Positions 1-6,903 of a stretch of 9,799 nucleotides of DNA are shown here, in pieces. The position numbers and the translations under genes were made by a program. Location: the NCBI GenBank assembly GCA_015654495.1, contig JAATGW010000345.1, positions 1 through 9,799 of the forward strand, written 5' to 3'. Positions within the stretch are counted from its first letter, which is position 1; each line of letters opens with the position of its first letter. Source of the DNA: Chitinophagales bacterium (GTDB lineage: Bacteria > Bacteroidota > Bacteroidia > Chitinophagales > Chitinophagaceae). Below the pieces are notes generated by a model. The model had not been told where the DNA came from and did no database searches. It saw only the letters and a program-made list of their open reading frames with translations.

Positions 1-1258
1 CAGCTATGGCAGCAGGGAATGCAATGCCTTCAAGAAAAACCTTTTTTGTATCTGCTCTTCCATCGTGGTTGGTATCTTCCAGAATCAGAATGCGGCTGTT
101 GCCGGCATTTGAAAATCCGTCACCGCGCGATTCATAATCTTTATTTTCGGCTATCCATATCCGTCCCCTGTCGTCCCAGCAGAATGCCATTGGCTGGGTC
201 ATCATAGGTTCTGAAGCCCATACATTGGTACTGTATCCGGGTTTCATGGTCATATTTTTTACGGCCTCTTCCGGACTAAGGAATTTTGCCTCCAGTCCTT
301 CTTTCCGGGCGACTTCCCAAAGTGCATAGGTCGAACTCTGTCCGCTGAAACCTGCCCAGCGTTCAGTCATCACCACATCATTCAGTTCGCCTGAATAGAT
401 ATAGAGCTGGTGCTTGATGGTTTCCGTTTCACCTTTAGTGATAGTCCAGTCGGCCATGCGTGATCTTGCAGCACCTACCCCGAGCTGACCATCCACGCGC
501 CAGTGTTGCGGATAGGCTTTATTTGACGGGTGATCAAATACGGCAATATGTGCTTCATCATCTCTTCCTTCAACCTGCATGCCCACATCAACCCACATCG
601 CCTGCTTGCCTTCCGCTTTTTCATTTTTTTCGCGGGCAGCATTTACAACCTCACCTTTGATACCTTCCTTCCATGGCATACGAATAAACAATCCGCCGTA
701 GTCGTATTTGCCGATGGTGATATCGTTTTTTGCTTCGCCCTTCCATTCGAGTGTGAGTACATAATTTCCGCTATCCAGTTTCATACTCCAGTTCTGCGTT
801 TCCCGCATTTCCGGTTCTCCTTTTTCATTCAACAGATCATAAACCGTTTGCCACTTCACTTCCTTACCCTTTTTTTCAACAATGCTCGCCCCGATTTTCT
901 TCCAGTAGCCTTCGCCGGGATTATGAAAAAAATCACGTCCGTTTACCCGCGTAAAACCCCAGTAAATGCCCGTCTGGTGTTTATGATGTCCGGGACTGTA
1001 TTCTGTAAGAATTCCTTTTCCATCAGGAGCAAGTATCGGGTGAAGGAAAGGCCTGAAATTTTCGCCTGCATTCTGCACAACCAGCGGCTTTTCCCTTCCG
1101 GCGCTCATAACGGAAATCGTTCCCTCTGAATCGTTTTGTTCCAGATAAAGTTCAGGGTCAGTGATTGTGGCAGCTTTATCTTTAGCCGGTTGTGTACAAT
1201 CGGAAAGGGAAAAAAGCAAAAAGGAAAGCAGGAAAAGAGAGGAAATAAATTTTAACAT
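1..1258 (-). CDS. PmoA-like (DUF6807) domain fused to PVC-type membrane-bound dehydrogenase/cytochrome, 5' part
   Basis: This gene is read leftward from the ATG at 1258 and is open to the window edge: 419 codons with no stop, so the carboxy end is missing. Residues 1-20 are a hydrophobic export signal ending in LSD-Cys21, probably a lipoprotein, although Asp at -1 is atypical for a lipobox. Residues about 35-315 match the DUF6807/PmoA-family fold as I know it, with a His cluster HHKHQTGIYW at 91-100 and a second core at FIRMPW. From about residue 322 the protein changes to the amino terminus of the PVC-type 'membrane-bound dehydrogenase' family: FLSPEEA, then WDDRGRIWIAENKDYESRG near 360-378 and an Asp-rich DTNHDGRAD loop near 395, as in NHL/YVTN-type propellers. 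That family often carries HEAT repeats and a CxxCH haem site further downstream, which would lie outside the window. The family suggests sugar or polyol oxidation at the cell surface, but the substrate cannot be read here. Domain assignment is by memory of families, not a search. Confidence 0.85.
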   Translation of the reverse strand, partial: MLKFISSLFLLSFLLFSLSDCTQPAKDKAATITDPELYLEQNDSEGTISVMSAGREKPLVVQNAGENFRPFLHPILAPDGKGILTEYSPGHHKHQTGIYWGFTRVNGRDFFHNPGEGYWKKIGASIVEKKGKEVKWQTVYDLLNEKGEPEMRETQNWSMKLDSGNYVLTLEWKGEAKNDITIGKYDYGGLFIRMPWKEGIKGEVVNAAREKNEKAEGKQAMWVDVGMQVEGRDDEAHIAVFDHPSNKAYPQHWRVDGQLGVGAARSRMADWTITKGETETIKHQLYIYSGELNDVVMTERWAGFSGQSSTYALWEVARKEGLEAKFLSPEEAVKNMTMKPGYSTNVWASEPMMTQPMAFCWDDRGRIWIAENKDYESRGDGFSNAGNSRILILEDTNHDGRADTKKVFLEGIAFPAAIA

Positions 1259-1292
1259 GGCAATTGTCTTCGTTTGAAAATCAGGTTGAGAA

Positions 1293-1301
1293 CAAAAGAT
1301 A
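1293..1301 (-). promoter_or_regulatory. Possible -7 element of the PmoA-fusion gene
   Basis: Read on the minus strand this is TATCTTTTG, one base longer than the Bacteroidota primary-sigma -7 consensus TAnnTTTG. It lies about 35 bases upstream of the ATG at 1258. No clear TTG element is seen at the expected -33 distance, so this is only a candidate. Confidence 0.25.
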
Positions 1302-1344
1302 GGAAAAATGGGGCTAAACCCGGTTGTAAAAATGCAGATGGGGA

Positions 1345-1371
1345 CCGAAAAAATTGATTGCGTGCAATTTT
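1345..1371 (-). terminator. Weak AT-rich hairpin with T run, possible terminator of the paralog pair
   Basis: On the minus strand a 7-base stem (AAAATTG with CAATTTT) encloses an 8-base loop and is followed by two further T residues, giving six T in a row. It lies about 190 bases after the stop codon at 1557 and just before the candidate promoter of the next gene. The position suits a terminator, but the stem has only one G-C pair and would be weak. Confidence 0.25.
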
Positions 1372-1556
1372 ATTTCTTCTGCAAATTAAATGAACGGCAT
1401 CGGAGCAGACGGTTTGGCTGATTTCTAAACTCGCGGCCTGATCTTCTGATCAAACTATCTGATCTTATGCACAACATATGGCTTATGCGCCAGACACATT
1501 TTTAAACAATTGCTTTCACGTCTTTTTAATGATGCAACGAATTACAATTGGAAAAA

Positions 1557-1805
1557 TTAATTCACAATCCAGTAATACACTGTTGAATTATCTGAACCGG
1601 ACGTACTATTGATTACAAAGCTGGTTCCCGAACTTATACTGCCGGAAGGTGCTGATAATTGCCCGGTTGTTCCGGATGGTGTGATATAGGTTAAAAATAT
1701 TTTAGAACCTGATGTTACTGCAGTCGTATTGATTGTTACGGTTCCGCTTGCGAGGGTGGCTGCTCCTGTACTTGCATTTGCACCTGTAGCAATATTTATT
1801 TTGTC
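1557..1805 (-). repeat. C-terminal module, copy A of a duplicated coding segment
   Basis: This codes for the last 82 residues and stop codon of paralog A. It aligns without gaps to the end of paralog B (2930-3178); by hand count 61 of 82 residues are identical. The DNA is much less similar than the protein, so the duplication is old or selection maintains the protein sequence. Confidence 0.75.
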
Positions 1806-2876
1806 GCCCGCACTGGTTAGTGAAAGGGTTCGGAAATGAGATTTCCCTTCTTCAATTTCAATTGCACGAAAATCTGCGGCCGATACCAGATCCGGCCGAA
1901 GATGCATTCCCCTGGTCACCCCATTGGCTGAACCGCTCTGATTGAATTTCCCTTCTACAGATACCATGGTGTGAGTTGCATTTCCGCTGGAAGGATTGAA
2001 TCCAACCGAGCCATTACTTAAGTATACAAATCTTCCATTTCCACTTGTAACAGTAGAATTGGGATATGCGAGAAATCCAAGAGGTGTGCTGGTAGGTGTT
2101 TCTGATAGGTAGATATTTACCTGATCAGATCCGATTATATCGCCTGCTTTTGTTGGAACAGTCTCACAAAAACTCAAACCACCACCAACAACTGTTATTC
2201 CATTTCCTGCAATCATGCTTCGAAATCGGGGCATTGCATTATTTCTCTGGTATTCCCAGGCCAATTGAAAAGTCGGTGAACTGCTACCCTGAACAGGCAG
2301 GATGAAATGATTTACCTCCATCGGCCTTGACGTGCTTGTTCCTGCTATCCCGCGGCCTTCAAACCTGATCCCAGGGCTTCGCTGCTGCGCCCCGGTTGCC
2401 GCCGCGGTATTATTTAGTAAAGTAATACCATCTGTTTCACTATAATTTTCACCCAGATTTTTTGATTCAATTCCAAAATCACTCTCGGGCTGATTTCCTC
2501 CGATCTCAAATCTTTTTGTACTATCGCTCCAGTACAGACTTGAATCATTTCCTGCAAAAGATGTGGAATGATTATACTGAACTGCACCATTTAATCCGCC
2601 GGGTAGACCTTTTATGGGAATCCTGATTGAATCCGCACCGCGGAAATGAACCGACGAATCTGTTATTTTTTCAACGATTTTTTTGAAACTCGTTCTGCCA
2701 TTTCCTGTATTGTACAGGAAACCCGAAACATCTTTTGTATGATTGGTAATTATCAGTTCAGCGTTCATTGAGTCGTTGTATATCCTTACACTGTCTGCTT
2801 TGATTTTTTTTATCACCTGCGATTGAACATTGGAGCTGAGAACAAAAGCCAGTATTGAAAAGAGAATAATTTTCAT
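1557..2876 (-). CDS. Secreted protein with phage-tail-like C-terminal modules, paralog A
   Basis: A complete 439-residue protein of unknown function. Residues 1-19 form a Sec signal peptide (MKIILFSILAFVLSSNVQS, cleavage likely before Gln20). The mature start carries a motif shared with its neighbour: KIKADSVxIxNDSxNAELI, then GFLYNxGNGRTxF near residues 52-64. The middle contains PESD, YxETDGIxLLN and QRSPGIRFxG blocks. Near residue 300 come FNPSSGxATH, GSANGVTRG and SAADFRAIE, followed by the last 82 residues (DKINIATG through TSFVINSTSG to YYWIVN). As I recall, the GVTRG-ADFRAIE block and the NTTAVT / GTSFxINSxSxxDxSTV end-module recur in phage tail-fibre and virion-decoration proteins, where they are short beta-sandwich units. 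There is no type IX sorting domain and no catalytic motif. It lies 53 bases after the upstream paralog, so the two are probably co-transcribed. A structural or adhesive surface role is inferred only. Confidence 0.8.
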   Translation of the reverse strand: MKIILFSILAFVLSSNVQSQVIKKIKADSVRIYNDSMNAELIITNHTKDVSGFLYNTGNGRTSFKKIVEKITDSSVHFRGADSIRIPIKGLPGGLNGAVQYNHSTSFAGNDSSLYWSDSTKRFEIGGNQPESDFGIESKNLGENYSETDGITLLNNTAAATGAQQRSPGIRFEGRGIAGTSTSRPMEVNHFILPVQGSSSPTFQLAWEYQRNNAMPRFRSMIAGNGITVVGGGLSFCETVPTKAGDIIGSDQVNIYLSETPTSTPLGFLAYPNSTVTSGNGRFVYLSNGSVGFNPSSGNATHTMVSVEGKFNQSGSANGVTRGMHLRPDLVSAADFRAIEIEEGKSHFRTLSLTSAGDKINIATGANASTGAATLASGTVTINTTAVTSGSKIFLTYITPSGTTGQLSAPSGSISSGTSFVINSTSGSDNSTVYYWIVN

Positions 2877-2929
2877 AGTTAAATGATTTCAGAAAACATC
2901 ATAAAATTGTCAGCATTAATCTCCTATAC

Positions 2930-3178
2930 CTAATTAATTATCCACCAGTTCACCGTTGAATTATCTGAGGCTGAGGAACTATTTATAGTGAAACTCGTAC
3001 CTGCCGTTATACCAGATGCCGGAGCTGAGATCTGGCCTGTTGTTCCGGACGGAGTATTATAAGTGAGAAGAATTTTCGAACTTGATGTAACAGCTGTTGT
3101 GTTTACGGTGATTGTGCCGGAAGAAAGAGTAGCAGTACCTAGTGACGCATTTGTACCCGTGGCAATATTAATTTTATC
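2930..3178 (-). repeat. C-terminal module, copy B of a duplicated coding segment
   Basis: This codes for the last 82 residues and stop codon of paralog B and is the partner of 1557-1805. Conserved landmarks are DKINIATG, NTTAVTS, TPSGTTGQ, GTSF and SDNSTV. The conserved Ser/Thr/Asn-rich pattern with alternating hydrophobic residues suggests a small all-beta domain. Confidence 0.75.
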
Positions 3179-4267
3179 GCCAGGATGAGTCAGGTAAATA
3201 CTCCTTAACAGTGATCTTCCTGTGTCAACTTCAATTGCGCGGAAATCGACAGCCGATGTCAACGTTGGATGGATATAAATCCCTCGCGTTATTCCGCTCG
3301 CAGATCCTGTCTGGTCGATCTTTGGTTCTAATACCAAAAGTGAATGTGTGGCTGTTCCAGACGACGGATTGAATCCGGTTGTACTATTTGAAATACGGAG
3401 AAATCTTGTATTACCTGATGTCTGGGCAAAACCATATGCAGTATTGAAATTAAATGTATTTGAATCAGGAACACTTCCAAGTCTGAAAGTAAGAATGTTT
3501 GTTCCAACTATTGAGTTTGACATGGCAACCTGATTCGAAAAACTTAAACCACCTGATGCACCACCATAGCCCATCACCTGTAAACCAGTGAAACCAAGTA
3601 TCATTATCGGATACCGGGTACCGTTATTTCTTTGTTCCTCCCAGATTAATTTATAAGTAGGATTCGTCGCACCTGTAACCGGAAGCATATAATTGTTAAC
3701 TTCCACCTGTTGTGACCCGGCCGGCGAATCCGTTTTCCAACCCTGCCCTACAAACCTGATACCCGGGCTCCTTTGCGAAACTGTTGATGTAGCTGCCGTT
3801 TTATTAAGCAGGCTGATTCCATCGGTTTCAGCATATGTACTTCCAAGACTACTGGCCGTAATGGTAAGGTCACTCTCAGGTGTATTTCCTCCGATATGAA
3901 CTCTTTTATTCAAGGTATCCCAATAAAACTTAGAAGCGTCACCACCAAAACTTCCGTTCTTATTAAACTGAATCGCTCCGTGCGAGCCGCCGGGTTTAAA
4001 ACTGCTGAAATTTATTTTCAAGGTATCAGAACCGATAAGCCAGACTGAATCTGATAATTTCAAAACAGCTTTTCTGAATTCTGTTCTTCCATTTCCTTTA
4101 TTATATAGAAAGCCCAGTGTATCCCTGGTGGCATTCTCAAGAATCAATTCCGCATTGCATGAATCATTAGTTATAAAAACACTGTCTGCTTTTATCTTAT
4201 GCACATACTGTGCATAAGTTTCCGAAAAAATAAAAATAGAGATAACAACGAGTAAAGTGTATTTCAT
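2930..4267 (-). CDS. Secreted protein with phage-tail-like C-terminal modules, paralog B
   Basis: I place the start at the ATG at 4267, giving 445 residues, because a standard signal peptide begins there (MKYTLLVVISIFIFSETYA, cleavage before Gln20) and the length then matches the 439-residue paralog. An upstream in-frame ATG at 4321 would add 18 residues ahead of the signal and is less likely. The architecture is collinear with paralog A: KIKADSV and NDSCNAELI after the signal, GFLYNKGNGRTEF, GGNTPESD, YAETDGISLLN, QRSPGIRFVG, FNPSSGTATH, GSASGITRG, SAVDFRAIE and the NTTAVT/GTSFTINSSS end-module closing in WWIIN. It is the first gene of a leftward pair and starts in the region divergent from the RHS operon. 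Its function is unknown. The similarity to paralog A is seen directly; the similarity to phage tail proteins is from memory of such sequences. Confidence 0.8.
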   Translation of the reverse strand: MKYTLLVVISIFIFSETYAQYVHKIKADSVFITNDSCNAELILENATRDTLGFLYNKGNGRTEFRKAVLKLSDSVWLIGSDTLKINFSSFKPGGSHGAIQFNKNGSFGGDASKFYWDTLNKRVHIGGNTPESDLTITASSLGSTYAETDGISLLNKTAATSTVSQRSPGIRFVGQGWKTDSPAGSQQVEVNNYMLPVTGATNPTYKLIWEEQRNNGTRYPIMILGFTGLQVMGYGGASGGLSFSNQVAMSNSIVGTNILTFRLGSVPDSNTFNFNTAYGFAQTSGNTRFLRISNSTTGFNPSSGTATHSLLVLEPKIDQTGSASGITRGIYIHPTLTSAVDFRAIEVDTGRSLLRSIYLTHPGDKINIATGTNASLGTATLSSGTITVNTTAVTSSSKILLTYNTPSGTTGQISAPASGITAGTSFTINSSSASDNSTVNWWIIN

Positions 4268-4422
4268 ATCGGGTGCATTAATAGGAGTAACAACAATTAT
4301 CTGGTATATACAACGTTTCACTACACAAGGAATTTTGCAAACACATTTTATTTTGAAATTTAATTTCGAGCTATTGCTTCTGTAATAATTAAACTCACTA
4401 TTCGGGTTTCGAAAAACACAAC
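4268..4422. promoter_or_regulatory. Divergent intergenic region between the paralog pair and the RHS operon
   Basis: These 155 AT-rich bases separate the leftward start at 4267 from the rightward start at 4423, so promoters for both arms must lie here or nearby. On the plus strand TTATTTTG (4348-4355) resembles the TAnnTTTG element at all but one position. On the minus strand TGTGTTTG (4338-4345) likewise keeps TnnnTTTG. Neither has a well-spaced -33 TTG, so the exact promoters are not assigned. No Shine-Dalgarno sequence precedes either start. Confidence 0.5.
4355..4367. promoter_or_regulatory. Perfect AT-rich dyad in the divergent region, possible operator
   Basis: GAAATT-T-AATTTC is a perfect inverted repeat with 6-base arms around one central T. 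It lies near the middle of the divergent region, overlapping the end of the candidate plus-strand -7 element. A shared regulator site is possible, but AT-rich dyads of this size also arise by chance. Confidence 0.25.
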
Positions 4423-6903
4423 TTGTTGCTATACCTTAAACCATTTACATCCGTAACCATCGGCATCTTTCTGTTTTTGAATGTCTGCGCACAAGAGAAT
4501 CCTCCTAACCAGGAATCCGCTGATACCTCGGCCCATGGCCGCTTTCCGCGAATCAGGGATTCCATAAGGCAGACTGCAAAATCAAAAATCCTATCAGTGC
4601 CAACACTGATAGGTTCACCCGATTATTTCAGCCGTTCAATTCTGCAAAAGGACAGTCTAAAAACATCAGTTACGCAAAAGGCTGTAAGTTATTTAGGATC
4701 AAACACAAGTTTTAACCGACTAAACCTTTTAAATAATCAGTTTGCATCGATACAAAAACAGTTGTTTGCTTCTCCGCTGAAAATTCTTGAATCAGAAGCA
4801 TCGTATAACGGTCAGGTAAATTCGCTGTTGCTGGATTCAGGAAAATCATATGCAGTTAATCAGTTCTATATAAGTCAATCTTTAAGCCTCTATCAGATTC
4901 CTGTAAATGTTTCTTACAGGTTTCAGGATTATGCTACTCCTCTTTATCCCGCAGTAAATAATTTTTCATCAGATTTTGATAAAGAGGCATTTCTTGCCAG
5001 TATGCAGAAAAAGCTGGTGGGTAAATTCAATCCGGAAGAATTGGTCTCTGACTTACCCGGTACAATTGACAACGCAAAAGCAGCTGCCGCGAAAACCTTT
5101 TCAAATGAAATATCAGGCCTTAAAAGTAAGTACGGCGATATTGTCAAAAAATACCAACAGCAACTGGGTGATCCACAAACACTGATAACAAAGGATACAA
5201 AAGGCTTGAGACAGGAATTGATGAAAAACTATTCACCAGGTGCTATTGAAACAAAAAGAAACCTTTTTGATCAGTTGCAGACGAGAGTCAATAATGGTGA
5301 ACAGGTAGATCGGGCATTGCTTGACAGGCTCAAAACAGAAATCAGTGAACTGGAATTAATTGACGAGTTGATCAGAAAGGTAGACGCACAGAAACAACAA
5401 TGGCAGCAAAGCGGTTTGATAAAGAAAATAAGTGAGAACGAACTTGCAAAAAAAGTAAAGATCAACGAAATAGCTAACGCGCCGGCCACTATAAAAAAAT
5501 TGGCCCGGGAGAAATTAAATCTTACCTCAATCCAAAAAATTTTCCTGAATATCAATAAGCTTTCCCTGGGTCAGGGTGTAGCGAATCAATCTGCACTTAG
5601 TTCAAACCATTATTTACTAAACGGAATAAATACTGAATTTCTAAACCAGGGAAATACATACCTGGGGCTTATGTTTGGAACTCATAATGATTTCAATTCG
5701 TTACCTGACAGGATATTTTCAAATTTTCAGCAGGCTTCTTCCAACCTTTCCACAGGTTTAAAGTTTGGCAAAGGTGACCCCTCAGGTGCACATAGCCATG
5801 TCAGTTTCAACACATTTAAGATTGGTTCTCAGCAGAACAGCTATGGACTTCCATCCGTTTCGGCAAGAACAGTAAGCGTTTTTGGTCTTGATAACCGTGT
5901 GGATATCGGCAAGGGTGGTTATATAAATTTTGAAGTATCCAAATCCACGTCGAAGTTTGAAATGGGAGCCTCACCTCCCGATTCGTTCCAGCAAAATAAA
6001 TCAGCAGTTAATGCTCTGTTTTCTGGTGAAAATTTCTATCAGAATCTTGCGTTGAATGTAGACTATCAGAACTACTACAAAACCCTCGATCTGGATCACC
6101 GGATGTTTATTCGTTATGTGGGTACCGCCTATTATAATCCGGGGAATTATTTTTTGCCATCAGGGGGAAAAGAAACGGGAACACAACTGAAGAAATCATT
6201 TTTCAGGAAAAAACTGGTGGCTAATCTAAGACATAATTTGCGGGAGTATAAATTTTCAGAAAACGGCGACCAACGATGGTTGAATTCAAGTGCTACGGTG
6301 GACCTGCGCTGGAAAATGCGCCGTGGTGAATACCTGGGTATAAGATACCAGCCCACAAAAATGACCAGATCTCAGGCAGAAATAAAAACGCTGATGAGCA
6401 GGAGCAATCGCCTGTCTGCTGAAATTTCAATGAATAAAAAACTTTTTACAAAACCTTACCGGAATTATCTATCAGTAAGCTTTCTTGAAAATTTTTATAC
6501 TGTTTCCGATAGCAGCACAATACAGAGCAATGCAATACTCCTCAATAGCTTTCAAAGCTATCAGATCAAAACCTATTCTCTATTCTGGAACCTGAGTTAT
6601 AATATGGCTGATAATCGTTCTCAGTACGTATTTTTTAACAGCGCTCTCAATAGTGATATCGGACTGAGTTATGCATTTCTGAAAACGATGACCGCTTCAT
6701 CATCGCTTACCTATTCCAAAGTGAAAAGCTGGTATGAACAGGCGGGACTTAGACAAACATTAAGCGGTCAGCTAAAGGAAAATATTTCCTTCAATTTTTA
6801 TATAGATGCAAGGGTAAATCTGAAAGAATACCAGCAGTATTACCAGGACCTGATAAGAGCAGAATGGGGTATTAAGTATCACTTTAAACAAATGGGAAAA
6901 TGA
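4423..6903 (+). CDS. Exported protein with helical middle and barrel-like C-terminal half, first gene of RHS operon
   Basis: An 826-residue protein. No ATG lies in frame between the upstream stop (4390-4392) and residue 194, so translation must start at a TTG, at 4423 or the adjacent 4426. This choice preserves a good signal peptide (residues 1-23, hydrophobic IGIFLFLNVCA, cleavage before Gln24). After a Ser-rich linker and a beta region, residues about 185-375 are rich in Lys, Glu, Gln and Leu with heptad-like spacing and are probably alpha-helical or coiled coil. Residues about 380-826 change to alternating polar and hydrophobic strands rich in Tyr, Phe and Asn (NHYLLNGINTEF, TYLGLMFGTHND, LSVSFLENFYTV, SLFWNLSYNMAD), as in outer-membrane barrels. 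The extreme end (KYHFKQMGK) lacks the terminal aromatic residue usual for barrels. The family is not recognised. Its stop overlaps the next start (ATGA). Inferred role: outer-membrane partner of the RHS protein encoded downstream. Confidence 0.75.
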   Translation: MLLYLKPFTSVTIGIFLFLNVCAQENPPNQESADTSAHGRFPRIRDSIRQTAKSKILSVPTLIGSPDYFSRSILQKDSLKTSVTQKAVSYLGSNTSFNRLNLLNNQFASIQKQLFASPLKILESEASYNGQVNSLLLDSGKSYAVNQFYISQSLSLYQIPVNVSYRFQDYATPLYPAVNNFSSDFDKEAFLASMQKKLVGKFNPEELVSDLPGTIDNAKAAAAKTFSNEISGLKSKYGDIVKKYQQQLGDPQTLITKDTKGLRQELMKNYSPGAIETKRNLFDQLQTRVNNGEQVDRALLDRLKTEISELELIDELIRKVDAQKQQWQQSGLIKKISENELAKKVKINEIANAPATIKKLAREKLNLTSIQKIFLNINKLSLGQGVANQSALSSNHYLLNGINTEFLNQGNTYLGLMFGTHNDFNSLPDRIFSNFQQASSNLSTGLKFGKGDPSGAHSHVSFNTFKIGSQQNSYGLPSVSARTVSVFGLDNRVDIGKGGYINFEVSKSTSKFEMGASPPDSFQQNKSAVNALFSGENFYQNLALNVDYQNYYKTLDLDHRMFIRYVGTAYYNPGNYFLPSGGKETGTQLKKSFFRKKLVANLRHNLREYKFSENGDQRWLNSSATVDLRWKMRRGEYLGIRYQPTKMTRSQAEIKTLMSRSNRLSAEISMNKKLFTKPYRNYLSVSFLENFYTVSDSSTIQSNAILLNSFQSYQIKTYSLFWNLSYNMADNRSQYVFFNSALNSDIGLSYAFLKTMTASSSLTYSKVKSWYEQAGLRQTLSGQLKENISFNFYIDARVNLKEYQQYYQDLIRAEWGIKYHFKQMGK

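Larger units (their letters stand above)
1259..1556. other. Intergenic gap between the PmoA-fusion gene and the tandem secreted paralogs
   Basis: This stretch of 298 bases has no convincing open reading frame on either strand. It must hold the end of the transcript from the paralog pair and the promoter of the PmoA-fusion gene, both on the minus strand. I see one weak AT-rich hairpin followed by a T run (1345-1371) and one near-consensus Bacteroidota -7 element (1293-1301), listed separately. Near 1439-1465 the hexamer CTGATC occurs three times, and two of the copies form a small dyad (TGATC-TTCT-GATCA). I assign no function to it. Confidence 0.6.

Noticed and set aside
530..1129. Plus-strand open frame of 199 codons
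   Set aside because: It lies wholly antisense to the PmoA-fusion gene, whose translation shows clear family motifs and a signal peptide; the plus-strand product has neither.
1439..1467. Three CTGATC copies with a small dyad, considered as a regulator site or terminator
   Set aside because: The stem is only 5 bases with no T run, and the copies are irregularly spaced; chance is a sufficient explanation.
1557..4267. Prophage remnant, suggested by the tail-like modules
   Set aside because: Both genes encode Sec signal peptides, and no capsid, terminase, lysis or integrase gene is visible in the window.
4268..4321. Extended amino terminus of paralog B from the ATG at 4321
   Set aside because: It would place 18 residues, including Pro and Asn, ahead of a normal signal peptide and has no counterpart in paralog A.
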